This document shows positions 1 through 6,847 of a stretch of DNA of 10,997 nt, piece after piece. The notes under the pieces are model-generated. The model did not search any database, was not told the DNA's origin, and was given only the letters and a program-made list of their open reading frames with translations. Source of the DNA: Ruminococcus sp. UBA5884. GTDB taxonomy: Bacteria; Bacillota; Clostridia; Oscillospirales; Ruminococcaceae. How positions within the stretch are numbered: position 1 is the stretch's first letter; every line of letters starts with the position of its first letter. The position numbers and the translations under genes were made by a program. The DNA lies in the NCBI GenBank assembly GCA_002431975.1, contig DJFA01000041.1, forward strand, positions 9,392 to 20,388, in the 5' to 3' direction.

Positions 1-42
1 AACACAGTTCGCCCCTACATAAACAATCCATCGAATTGGCGT
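1..42. repeat. Palindromic repeat copy A (right part only, cut by window edge)
   Basis: The window opens inside the right arm of a GGGCGAACACAGTTCGCCCC-type palindrome. This is followed by a tail ending in TCGAATTGGCGT (31-42), the right terminal inverted repeat of the family seen again at 419, 2746, 2871 and 10909. From the CTACATAAACAA segment to the end, the tail matches the tail of copy D (to 3023) at all but two positions. It looks like a small non-coding MITE/REP-like element. No protein is encoded. Confidence 0.75.
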
Positions 43-64
43 AATTTACATTGTAAGGGTATAA

Positions 65-297
65 AAAATACCTGAATCCCGTATGTTTATAAAAAACATT
101 TTACGAAATTCAGGTTTAGCCCATAAAAAAGGTAACTATCCTGTTTATGTCTATTATTATGTATCAATATTGATGATTTAATAATAGTAAAAAAATTTTT
201 TTCATATGAAAACAAAAAGAACCAATTTACACACATAGTACATATGCATGTGAATTGGTCAAGCCTGTGTTACAGTAACATTCCAACTTTATTTGAT
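65..297 (-). ncRNA. Candidate small non-coding RNA, about 230 nt
   Basis: The stretch lies between a near-consensus leftward promoter (304-332) and a strong leftward terminator (71-114), and has no credible ORF. The best is a 13-codon frame starting with ATGAAAAAAATT at about 206, with no ribosome binding site. The transcript can form three hairpins: ACCAATT/AATTGGT with CACAT/ATGTG (221-259) followed by a T-rich run; a perfect 9-bp stem (151-159 with 179-187) enclosing the palindrome ATCAATATTGAT (163-174); and the terminator. The first hairpin could itself terminate, giving a ~90-nt RNA. No known RNA family was recognised; 6S RNA was considered, but the ends do not pair. It could instead be the leader of a gene left of the window, but repeat A directly after the terminator makes that less likely. 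Confidence 0.45.
71..114 (-). terminator. Strong intrinsic terminator of the leftward unit at 304-332
   Basis: Read on the minus strand, CCTGAATTTCGT pairs with ACGGGATTCAGG (12 bp with two G-U pairs). After an AAA bulge, ATGTTT pairs with AAACAT around a 5-nt loop. The hairpin is followed directly by TATTTTTTAT (61-70). The T-tract lies only on the minus-strand side, so it stops leftward transcription. No protein gene in the window ends here, which is the main reason for proposing a small RNA upstream of it. Confidence 0.75.
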
Positions 298-303
298 GGT
301 TTT

Positions 304-332
304 ATCATATCATACTATGACGGATTTGTCAA
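304..332 (-). promoter_or_regulatory. SigA-type promoter for the candidate small RNA
   Basis: On the minus strand, TTGACA (327-332, perfect -35) is followed by a 17-bp spacer (310-326) and TATGAT (304-309, 5/6 -10). Transcription would start near 297 and run leftward. This is one of the best promoters in the window, yet no protein gene follows it. Confidence 0.75.
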
Positions 333-418
333 CAGTATTCTACAAATAAAAATTAATTTAGTGAAAAATCCACAAATAAATCAGAGCTTTTTTGTATAAC
401 AACGCTATTAAATAATTT

Positions 419-645
419 AACGCCAATTCGACAGTAAAATTTTATGATTAAAAACAAGGAATTTCCCATACATTTGTAGGGGCGACCATTGGTCGCCCGC
501 CCGAATTATGGTTAAACCATAAATTCGATATTTGTTCTTGGTATGAAAAATCATTGGTTAATCGATAAAATTATTGATAAACCATAACGGCCGACCAATG
601 GTCGCCCCTACAAATGGAAAAATTATATATTATCAGCATTAATTA
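419..645. repeat. Palindromic repeat copy B, with enlarged loop
   Basis: The left terminal repeat AACGCCAATTCGA (419-431) is followed by an A/T tract shared with copy D. Two long arms come next: 471-499 and 588-616 are inverse complements with one mismatch. Each arm contains its own palindrome GGGCGACCA-T-TGGTCGCCC. The loop is about 88 bp, against 18-22 bp in copies C and D, and contains a further hairpin (CGAATTATGGTT / AACCATAAATTCG, 502-528). The right terminal repeat is degraded, so the right border (~645) is approximate. It lies just downstream of tyrA and its terminator. Confidence 0.75.
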
Positions 646-651
646 AAAGGG

Positions 652-666
652 ACAGGCATTGCCTGT
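652..666 (-). terminator. Probable terminator after tyrA
   Basis: ACAGGC-ATT-GCCTGT forms a short GC-rich hairpin 7 bp beyond the prephenate dehydrogenase stop codon. Leftward, the stem is followed by CCCTTTTAATT, a modest T-tract. Rightward, TTTTTT follows directly, so the hairpin may be bidirectional or act mainly on transcripts coming from the left. Confidence 0.5.
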
Positions 667-672
667 TTTTTA

Positions 673-1539
673 TCAGTTATTTTCCTGAAGGTGTTCAGCC
701 ATACGTTTTTTTAAATTTTCTTCCTTGAGCAGTCTGCCTTCTTTTATCAGTCCGGCAAGACCGCTGTAATTTTCGTCTGCAATCATATTTCTGTATTTGC
801 TGAGATTATCTATCAGAGTATCAATTTCATTTAAAAGGCAGTCCTTGTTTGATATAAAAAGGCTGCTCCACATATTCTCGTCCATTGTGGCAATTCTTGT
901 CATATCCTGAAAGCTTCCGCCGCTGAATCCTGTTTCATTCTGCATTGACGGACTTTTTACATATGCACTTGAAACCACATGGGCAAGCTGTGAGGTATAT
1001 GCAATAGTTTTATCATGTTCATGAGGAGAAGTTACTACTATTTTTCCGAAACCTATTGATTTTGCAAGCTTTACAACAAGATATACCGCATTTTTATCAG
1101 TGTTTTCAACAGGAGTAACTATAAAATTTGCATTTTCAAAGATTTTTCCGTCTGAATTTGCAAAGCCTGAACGTTCTTTTCCTGCCATAGGGTGAGTACT
1201 TACATAATGTATTCCGCAATCAGCGGCTTTATCAGTTATTTTCTGAACAAATTTTTCCTTTATGCCGCATACATCAGTAAGAACAGCACCTTTTTTAAAT
1301 CTGTCCATTGAACTGAGCATATATTTTTCAGCAGCCTCCGGATGAAGGCATACTATTATAAAATCGCACTGACTGATATTATCATCATTGGCTTTTTCGT
1401 CAATAGCACCGCATTCAAGAGCTGAATCAACAACATCACTGTTATTGTCAAGACCAACTATAAAATGTTCTGTATGGCTTTTGATTGCTTTGCAGAGCGA
1501 GCCGCCTATAAGTCCAAGACCTGTGACAAGTATTTTCAT
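673..1539 (-). CDS. tyrA: Prephenate dehydrogenase (tyrosine biosynthesis)
   Basis: Converts prephenate to 4-hydroxyphenylpyruvate by NAD(P)-dependent oxidative decarboxylation, the committed step to tyrosine, in the cytosol. The 288-residue product starts MKILVTGLGLIGGS, a Rossmann dinucleotide motif (residues 7-14). HPMAGKERSG (116-125) carries the catalytic-type His, SQLAHVV (183-189) the second family His, and FSGGSFQDMTRIA (205-217) the substrate-binding Arg. The length is typical of the short form; there is no C-terminal ACT domain and no fused chorismate mutase. An upstream in-frame ATG at 1584 would overlap the DAHP synthase gene and add 15 residues before the Rossmann strand, so 1539 is preferred. 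The ribosome binding site there is weak (GGTG). It follows the DAHP synthase stop by 16 bp and is presumably co-transcribed from the promoter at 2606-2634. Confidence 0.92.
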   Translation of the reverse strand: MKILVTGLGLIGGSLCKAIKSHTEHFIVGLDNNSDVVDSALECGAIDEKANDDNISQCDFIIVCLHPEAAEKYMLSSMDRFKKGAVLTDVCGIKEKFVQKITDKAADCGIHYVSTHPMAGKERSGFANSDGKIFENANFIVTPVENTDKNAVYLVVKLAKSIGFGKIVVTSPHEHDKTIAYTSQLAHVVSSAYVKSPSMQNETGFSGGSFQDMTRIATMDENMWSSLFISNKDCLLNEIDTLIDNLSKYRNMIADENYSGLAGLIKEGRLLKEENLKKRMAEHLQENN

Positions 1540-1555
1540 TTTAAAAGCACCAGCA

Positions 1556-2569
1556 TTACATAAGATTTTTATTTTCAAATTCACAGAGTTTTCTTACATC
1601 TGTCATAATTCCGCTGAAAACTTCCGGAGTTATTGACTGAGCACCATCACACCATGCTTCCTGCGGATTAGGGTGAACTTCTATCATAAGACCGTCAGCA
1701 CCGGCAACAACTGCTGTTTTTGCAAGAGGAGCAATAAGAGATGATTTTCCTGTTGCATGGCTCGGGTCAACAACTATCGGCAGATGTGTGAGCTGTTTGA
1801 GAAGCGGAACTGCTGAAATATCAAGAGTATTTCTTGTAGCAGTTTCAAATGTTCTGATACCTCTTTCACAGAGAATAACATTTTCATTGCCGCCTGAAAG
1901 GATATATTCAGCACTCATCAGCCATTCTTCAATGGTGTTTGAAAGACCTCTTTTGAGAAGAATAGGTTTTTTGCAGTGACCAAGTTCAGCAAGCATTTCA
2001 AAGTTCTGCATATTTCTTGCACCAATCTGGATTATATCAACATTGTCAAATAAATCAAGGTGGTCAAGGCTCATAAGTTCTGTAACGATAGGCAGACCGG
2101 TTTCCTGTTTTGCGATTTCGAGGAGTTCAAGACCTCTTGCTTTAAGACCTCTGAAAGCGTATGGAGAAGTTCTTGGTTTGAAAGCACCGCCTCTGAGAAA
2201 TGCAGCACCGGCTTTTTTGATAGCCTTTGCACAGCCGACAATCTGTTCTTCAGTTTCAACGGAGCATGGGCCTGCGATAACACTGAAATTATTTCCGCCT
2301 ATTTTAGTACCATTTATATCGATAATAGTGTCTTCCTGATGGAATTTTCTGTTTGCGAGCTTATAAGGTTCTGAAACTCTCTGAACTTTTTCAGCGATAT
2401 CAAGAGCCTGAAGGTTTTCCATATCGATTTTTGAGGTATCGCCTACAAGACCGATAACTGTTGATTCAGTACCTCTGCTGCAATGAGTCTGAACTCCCTG
2501 AGATTCGAGCATATCTATAAGATTTTTTATTTTGGCTTCATCAGCATTATTTTTACATACAATAATCAT
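1556..2569 (-). CDS. aroF: 3-deoxy-7-phosphoheptulonate (DAHP) synthase, type I-beta with N-terminal regulatory domain
   Basis: Condenses phosphoenolpyruvate and erythrose 4-phosphate to DAHP, the entry step of the shikimate pathway. The 337-aa protein has a ~70-residue ferredoxin-like N-terminal domain, then the TIM-barrel catalytic domain. Visible motifs are AGPCSVE (99-105), LRGGAFKPRTSPYAFRG (125-141), KRG (206-208), CERGIRTFE (234-242) and DPSHATG (268-274). Cys102, His271, Glu297 and Asp308 fit the metal ligands of the Thermotoga maritima-type enzyme almost position for position. In that family the N-terminal domain mediates feedback inhibition by tyrosine/phenylalanine, so allosteric control is expected here by inference. 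AGGAGG lies 10 nt before the ATG. It is the first gene of a two-gene operon with tyrA. The short ~30-nt leader leaves no room for a T-box or attenuator. The symbol aroF follows common Gram-positive usage. Confidence 0.95.
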   Translation of the reverse strand: MIIVCKNNADEAKIKNLIDMLESQGVQTHCSRGTESTVIGLVGDTSKIDMENLQALDIAEKVQRVSEPYKLANRKFHQEDTIIDINGTKIGGNNFSVIAGPCSVETEEQIVGCAKAIKKAGAAFLRGGAFKPRTSPYAFRGLKARGLELLEIAKQETGLPIVTELMSLDHLDLFDNVDIIQIGARNMQNFEMLAELGHCKKPILLKRGLSNTIEEWLMSAEYILSGGNENVILCERGIRTFETATRNTLDISAVPLLKQLTHLPIVVDPSHATGKSSLIAPLAKTAVVAGADGLMIEVHPNPQEAWCDGAQSITPEVFSGIMTDVRKLCEFENKNLM

Positions 2570-2605
2570 GATTTAAAATCCTCCTGTTATTTAGATTACT
2601 TTTTG

Positions 2606-2634
2606 AGTATAGCACTTTAAAGCCAAAAAGTCAA
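2606..2634 (-). promoter_or_regulatory. SigA-type promoter of the aroF-tyrA operon
   Basis: On the minus strand, TTGACT (2629-2634), a 17-bp spacer and TATACT (2606-2611) form a near-consensus promoter. AGGAGG (2580-2585) sits 10 nt before the aroF ATG at 2569. The predicted start near 2599 gives a leader of about 30 nt, with no visible attenuator or riboswitch. Confidence 0.85.
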
Positions 2635-2675
2635 TAGCTTTTTTAAAATTTTTTTTTAAAACTCAAATTTGTTTT

Positions 2676-2740
2676 CTCCTACAAAATATAAGGAAATTTT
2701 CTTATTTTCAATCATAAAATTTCATTGTTGAATTGGCGTT
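2676..2740. repeat. Inverted, decayed half-copy of the palindromic repeat
   Basis: Read on the minus strand, this begins with the terminal repeat AACGCCAATTCAA (2728-2740). It then continues with the same A/T tract as the left ends of copies B and D (AAATTTTATGATTGAAAA, then a TTTTGTAG stretch). It stops at GTAGGAG, where the GC-rich palindrome should begin; the core and right half are absent. It lies about 40 bp upstream of the -35 box of the aroF promoter. Confidence 0.65.
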
Positions 2741-2745
2741 AATGT

Positions 2746-2862
2746 AACGCTAATTCGATGATTATTATTTGTAGGGGCGAACTGTGTTCGCCCGTTCAGT
2801 TTACCGTATTCTCCAACGGGCGAACACAGTTCGCCCCTACAGTACAGAACACATGGAAAATT
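2746..2862. repeat. Palindromic repeat copy C (GAACTGTGTTC core)
   Basis: The left end AACGCTAATTCGATG (2746-2760) is followed by perfect 27-bp inverted arms (2770-2796 and 2815-2841) around an 18-bp loop. Each arm has an inner palindrome of the type GGGCGAAC-NNN-GTTCGCCC. The first ~33 bp are nearly identical to copy E (10909 onward). No clear right terminal repeat is seen before copy D begins at 2871, so the right border is approximate. Confidence 0.8.
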
Positions 2863-2870
2863 CTGTGAAT

Positions 2871-3023
2871 AACGCTAATTCGATAGCAAAATTTTATAAT
2901 TGAAAACAAGGAATTTTTCGTTTATTTTGTAGGGGCGACCAATGGTCGCCCGCCTGAAATACCGGTGAATCTAACGGGCGACCAATGGTCGCCCCTACAT
3001 AAACAATTCATCAAATTGGCGTT
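2871..3023. repeat. Palindromic repeat copy D (GACCAATGGTC core), complete
   Basis: This is the most complete copy. It has a left terminal repeat AACGCTAATTCGA (2871-2883), a left A/T tract shared with copy B, and 25-bp inverted arms (2928-2952 and 2975-2999, mismatched only at the centre) around a 22-bp loop. A tail shared with copy A follows, then a right terminal repeat TCAAATTGGCGTT (3011-3023), which inverts to AACGCCAATTTGA. It is short and non-coding, so any mobility would depend on a transposase elsewhere. It directly abuts the nifJ terminator. Confidence 0.8.
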
Positions 3024-3030
3024 AAAATAT

Positions 3031-3063
3031 AAAAAAACAGGGTTCGGAAAAACCGAACCCTGT
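3031..3063 (-). terminator. Intrinsic terminator of nifJ
   Basis: On the minus strand, ACAGGGTTCGG pairs perfectly with CCGAACCCTGT around a TTTTT loop (3037-3063) and is followed by TTTTTT (3031-3036). It starts 23 bp past the nifJ stop codon. Confidence 0.92.
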
Positions 3064-3086
3064 AATTATATCAGATACTTTAACGA

Positions 3087-6000
3087 TTACTTGTCTTCAC
3101 CATAAAGTTTAGTAAGTCTTGTAAGATAATCGTATCTGTCCTTTGCATTTTCGATAGCCTGACCGAAGAGTTTTTCAGCTCTTTCAGGATTCTGTCTTGC
3201 AAGGGCATTATAACGAACTTCACCCATAAGGAAGTTTTTGTATTCGTCAATATGAGGAGCCTTTGAATCAAGAATGAATGGGTTCTTGCCTTCAGCCTTG
3301 AGAGCAGGATTATATCTGTAAAGATGCCAGTAACCAGCTTCAACAGCCTTCTTTTCTTCAGCCTGAGCAGTAGCCATACCTGTCTTGATACCATGGTTGA
3401 TACATGGAGCATAAGCAATGATAAGTGAAGGGCCGTTATAAGCTTCAGCTTCAGCAATAGCCTTGATACACTGAGCCTGATTTGCACCCATAGCGATATG
3501 AGCAACATAAACATAGCCGTAGCTCATTGCAATACCAGCAAGGTCTTTTTTCTTTACAGTCTTACCAGCAGCAGCAAACTGAGCGATAGCACCTGTAGGA
3601 GTTGCTTTTGAAGCCTGACCGCCTGTATTTGAATAAACTTCTGTATCGAATACGAAGATATTAACGTTTTCGCCTGAAGCGATTACATGGTCAAGACCTG
3701 AGAAGCCGATATCATAAGCCCAGCCGTCACCGCCGAATACCCACATTGATTTCTTGCTGAGGTAATCCTTTGCAGCGAGTATTTCCTTGACTGTTTCACA
3801 GCCGCAGTCACAAGCTTCAAGAGCCTTTACAAGTTTATCAGCAGCAGCAGCATTAGCCTTGCCGTCTTCAGCAGTAGCGAGGAATCCGTCAATAGCAGCC
3901 TTTACATCATCATTAGCCTTGTCCTTGATTGAGAGAACTTTTGCAATTACTCTGTCACGGAGAGTTTTCTGAGCGAGGAACATACCGTAACCGTATTCAG
4001 CGTTGTCTTCAAAGAGTGAGTTAGCCCAAGCCGGACCTTTTCCTGCCTTATTTGTTGTATAAGGAGTTGAAGGAGCAGAACCGCCCCAGATTGAAGAACA
4101 GCCTGTAGCATTTGCAATATACATTCTGTCGCCGAAGAGCTGAGTTATAAGTTTTGCATAAGGAGTTTCGCCGCAGCCTGCACAAGCACCTGAGAATTCA
4201 AGGAGAGGCTGTTTGAACTGTGAACCCTTAACAGTAGTTTCAGCAAATTTAGCAGCAACTTCAGGTTTTTCGTCGATAGTAACACCGTAATCAAATATAG
4301 CCTGTTCATTCATTTCTGAATCAATTGGCTTCATAACAAGAGCCTTGTTCTTTGAAGGACATACGTTGGCACATACGCCGCAGCCTGTACAGTCAAGAGT
4401 TGAAACAGTCATAACAAACTTGAGGTCATTGAGAGCCGGTTTGAAGTCGAGTGCCTTAGTGCCTTCAGGAGCTTTTGCGAGTTCGTCAGCTGTCATTGCA
4501 ACAGGACGGATTACAGCGTGAGGACATACATATGAACACTGGTTACACTGGATACAGTTTTCAGGAATCCATTCAGGAACCTTAACAGCGATACCACGTT
4601 TTTCAAATGCAGCAGAACCCTGTGGGAATGTACCGTCAGCCATGTCAACGAAAGTTGAAACAGGGAGCTTGTCACCCTGCTGAGCGTTGCAAGGCTGCTG
4701 GATATTGTTTACGAAGTCGATAAGAGTCTTGTTATCGCCTTCAGCCTTATCCATACCCATCTTTGTATCAGCAGCATCAGCCCATGATGCAGGAATATCA
4801 ATTTTAACGATTGACTTGTAGCCGGCATCAATAGCGTTCCAGTTCTTTTCAACAACGTCCTGACCCTTCTTTGCATATGAAGCTTCAGCAGCAGCCTTCA
4901 TGTACTTGAGAGCGTCTTCAAAAGGAATTATGTTAGCGAGCTTGAAGAATGCAGACTGGAGAATTGTATTGATTCTTGTACCCATACCTGTTTCTTCACC
5001 GAGCTTAACGCCGTTGATTGTATAGAAATTGATATTGTTCTGAGCAAGATATCTCTTTACCTGACCAGGAAGATGTTTTTCAAGTCCTTCCATATCCCAG
5101 ATTGTGTTGAGGAGGAAAGTACCATTTGGCTTGATATCAGAAACCATATCATACTTGTCGATATATGACTGATTGTGACAGGCAACGAAGTCAGCTCTGT
5201 TGATGAGGTAAGTTGACTTGATAGGAGTTTTACCGAATCTGAGGTGAGAAACAGTAACACCGCCTGATTTCTTTGAGTCATATGCAAAGTAAGCCTGAGC
5301 GTACATATCAGTGTGGTCACCGATAATCTTTATTGAGTTCTTGTTTGCACCAACAGTACCGTCAGCACCAAGACCCCAGAATTTGCAGGCTGTAGTGCCG
5401 GCAGGAGCAGAGTCAAGAGCTTCGCCTGTTTCGAGTGAGAGATTTGTAACGTCATCAATGATGCCGATTGTGAATCTCTTCTTTGCAGTATTGTCGAAAA
5501 CAGCCTTAATCTGTGCAGGAGTTGTATCTTTTGAACCAAGACCGTATCTGCCTGAGAATACAGGAGTATCATTGAATTTAGTATCTTTAAGGGCTGCAAC
5601 AACGTCGAGGTAAAGAGGTTCGCCGAGTGAGCCTGGTTCTTTTGTTCTGTCGAGAACAGTAATTTTCTTAACTGTGTCAGGAATAGCTTCAACGAGCTTG
5701 TCAGCACAGAAAGGTCTGTAAAGTCTTACCTTGACAAGACCGAGTTTAGCACCCTGAGCGTTGAGATAATCAATAGTTTCTTCAATAGTATCGTTTACTG
5801 AACCCATAGCAATGATAATCTGTTCAGCATCTTCAGCACCATAGTAGTTAAAGAGTTTGTAATTTGTGCCGATTTTTTCGTTTACCTTGTTCATGTATTC
5901 TTCAACGACACCCGGAACAGCATCATAGTACTTGTTGCAAGCTTCACGAGCCTGGAAGAAGATATCAGGGTTCTGAGCAGTACCTCTGAGAACAGGATGT

Positions 6001-6641
6001 TCAGGATTGAGAGCTCTGTTTCTGAAAGCCTGAGCAGCGTCCATATCAAGCATTTCCTTGAGAGTTTCAGTATCCCATGTTTCAATTTTCTGAATTTCGT
6101 GAGATGTACGGAAACCGTCAAAGAAGTTGAGGAAAGGAACTCTGCCCTTGATAGCAGAAAGATGAGCTACAGCACCGAGATCCATAACTTCCTGAGGATT
6201 TGATTCGCAGAGCATTGCAAAACCTGTCTGACGGCATGCATATATATCTGAATGGTCACCGAAGATGTTGAGAGCGTGTGAAGCAACACATCTTGCAGAA
6301 ACGTGGATAACGCAAGGGAGAAGTTCGCCTGCGATTTTATACATATTAGGAATCATCAGGAGAAGACCCTGAGAAGCAGTATATGTAGTAGTGAGCGCAC
6401 CGGCAGCGAGTGAGCCGTGAACAGTACCTGAAGCACCAGCTTCAGACTGCATTTCAGCAACTCTTACAGGGTCACCGAAGATATTTTTCTGACCCTTTGC
6501 AGACCACTGGTCTGTAACTTCAGCCATAACAGATGAAGGGGTAATAGGGTAAATAGCAGCTACATCAGTAAATGGGTATGAAGCCCATGCAGCAGCGTTG
6601 TTACCATCCATAGTTTTCATTTTTCTTGTTAACTTAGCCAT
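3087..6641 (-). CDS. nifJ: Pyruvate:ferredoxin (flavodoxin) oxidoreductase, single-chain
   Basis: Oxidises pyruvate with CoA to acetyl-CoA and CO2, passing electrons to ferredoxin; the central step of anaerobic pyruvate fermentation, cytosolic. The 1184-aa product has the full single-chain layout: N-terminal domain with YPITPSS (31-37), SEAGA (66-70) and the SARCVASHALNIFGDHSD stretch (115-132); a CoA-region motif GRYGLGSKDTTP (364-375); two [4Fe-4S] motifs CIQCNQCSYVCP (696-707) and CTGCGVCANVCP (751-762); then the thiamine diphosphate domain with CAGCGE (820-825), GDGWAYDIG (971-979) and VFDTEVYSNTGGQ (997-1009). Cys820, Cys823, Cys848 and Cys1080 fit the ligands of the third cluster. All three clusters look intact. 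An in-frame start at 6683 would add 14 residues, but AAGGAGG (6651-6657) lies 9 nt before the ATG at 6641. It is monocistronic: own promoter, own terminator. Confidence 0.97.
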   Translation of the reverse strand: MAKLTRKMKTMDGNNAAAWASYPFTDVAAIYPITPSSVMAEVTDQWSAKGQKNIFGDPVRVAEMQSEAGASGTVHGSLAAGALTTTYTASQGLLLMIPNMYKIAGELLPCVIHVSARCVASHALNIFGDHSDIYACRQTGFAMLCESNPQEVMDLGAVAHLSAIKGRVPFLNFFDGFRTSHEIQKIETWDTETLKEMLDMDAAQAFRNRALNPEHPVLRGTAQNPDIFFQAREACNKYYDAVPGVVEEYMNKVNEKIGTNYKLFNYYGAEDAEQIIIAMGSVNDTIEETIDYLNAQGAKLGLVKVRLYRPFCADKLVEAIPDTVKKITVLDRTKEPGSLGEPLYLDVVAALKDTKFNDTPVFSGRYGLGSKDTTPAQIKAVFDNTAKKRFTIGIIDDVTNLSLETGEALDSAPAGTTACKFWGLGADGTVGANKNSIKIIGDHTDMYAQAYFAYDSKKSGGVTVSHLRFGKTPIKSTYLINRADFVACHNQSYIDKYDMVSDIKPNGTFLLNTIWDMEGLEKHLPGQVKRYLAQNNINFYTINGVKLGEETGMGTRINTILQSAFFKLANIIPFEDALKYMKAAAEASYAKKGQDVVEKNWNAIDAGYKSIVKIDIPASWADAADTKMGMDKAEGDNKTLIDFVNNIQQPCNAQQGDKLPVSTFVDMADGTFPQGSAAFEKRGIAVKVPEWIPENCIQCNQCSYVCPHAVIRPVAMTADELAKAPEGTKALDFKPALNDLKFVMTVSTLDCTGCGVCANVCPSKNKALVMKPIDSEMNEQAIFDYGVTIDEKPEVAAKFAETTVKGSQFKQPLLEFSGACAGCGETPYAKLITQLFGDRMYIANATGCSSIWGGSAPSTPYTTNKAGKGPAWANSLFEDNAEYGYGMFLAQKTLRDRVIAKVLSIKDKANDDVKAAIDGFLATAEDGKANAAAADKLVKALEACDCGCETVKEILAAKDYLSKKSMWVFGGDGWAYDIGFSGLDHVIASGENVNIFVFDTEVYSNTGGQASKATPTGAIAQFAAAGKTVKKKDLAGIAMSYGYVYVAHIAMGANQAQCIKAIAEAEAYNGPSLIIAYAPCINHGIKTGMATAQAEEKKAVEAGYWHLYRYNPALKAEGKNPFILDSKAPHIDEYKNFLMGEVRYNALARQNPERAEKLFGQAIENAKDRYDYLTRLTKLYGEDK

Positions 6642-6650
6642 TGGATTTGT

Positions 6651-6657
6651 CCTCCTT
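6651..6657 (-). promoter_or_regulatory. Ribosome binding site fixing the nifJ start
   Basis: AAGGAGG on the minus strand, 9 nt before the ATG at 6641. It selects MAKLTRKMKT as the N-terminus; the longer reading frame from 6683 would place this site inside the coding sequence. Confidence 0.9.
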
Positions 6658-6710
6658 AAAATATTTAGGATAAAGTGCGACATAAAAAAATTGTCGAGTT
6701 ATCAAATAAT

Positions 6711-6739
6711 ATTGTATCATAATTAACCGATTTTGTAAA
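6711..6739 (-). promoter_or_regulatory. SigA-type promoter of nifJ
   Basis: On the minus strand, TTTACA (6734-6739), a 17-bp spacer and TACAAT (6711-6716). The predicted start is near 6704, giving a leader of about 60 nt. The leader contains a small inverted repeat CGACA / TGTCG (6678-6682 and 6692-6696) around an A/T loop; its role is unknown. Confidence 0.8.
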
Positions 6740-6805
6740 GAGTTTTTCAGTAAAATATATCAAAATTAAACATAATTGATGTAAAATAAAATTTAAAGCT
6801 GTATT

Positions 6806-6838
6806 AAAAAAAGGAGCAGCTTAAAATCAAGCTGTTCC
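6806..6838 (-). terminator. Intrinsic terminator of the VTC-DUF4956 operon
   Basis: On the minus strand, GGAACAGCTT pairs with AAGCTGCTCC (one G-U pair) around a 6-nt loop (6813-6838), followed by TTTTTTT (6806-6812). It begins 9 bp after the DUF4956 stop codon and separates this operon from nifJ. Confidence 0.9.
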
Positions 6839-6847
6839 CTGTATTTA

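Noticed and set aside
165..206. 13-codon ORF (ATGAAAAAAATT...) inside the candidate small RNA
   Set aside because: No Shine-Dalgarno sequence before it, and it overlaps a stable stem-loop; a translated peptide is not supported.
2570..2605. T-box or attenuator before the aromatic operon
   Set aside because: The promoter lies so close to the start codon that the leader is only about 30 nt.
2746..3023. CRISPR array
   Set aside because: The repeats are long palindromes with terminal inverted repeats, not short direct repeats with regular unique spacers, and no cas gene is present.
3080..6203. Several open frames of 60-145 codons in other frames of nifJ
   Set aside because: They are shadows of a strongly conserved gene: low-complexity translations, no ribosome binding sites, no recognisable domain.
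6678..6704. Rex (NADH-sensing repressor) site in the nifJ leader, suggested by TTGATAACTCGACAA
   Set aside because: The spacing and half-sites do not fit the TTGTTAA-N4-TTAACAA consensus; only a weak 5-bp inverted repeat is present.
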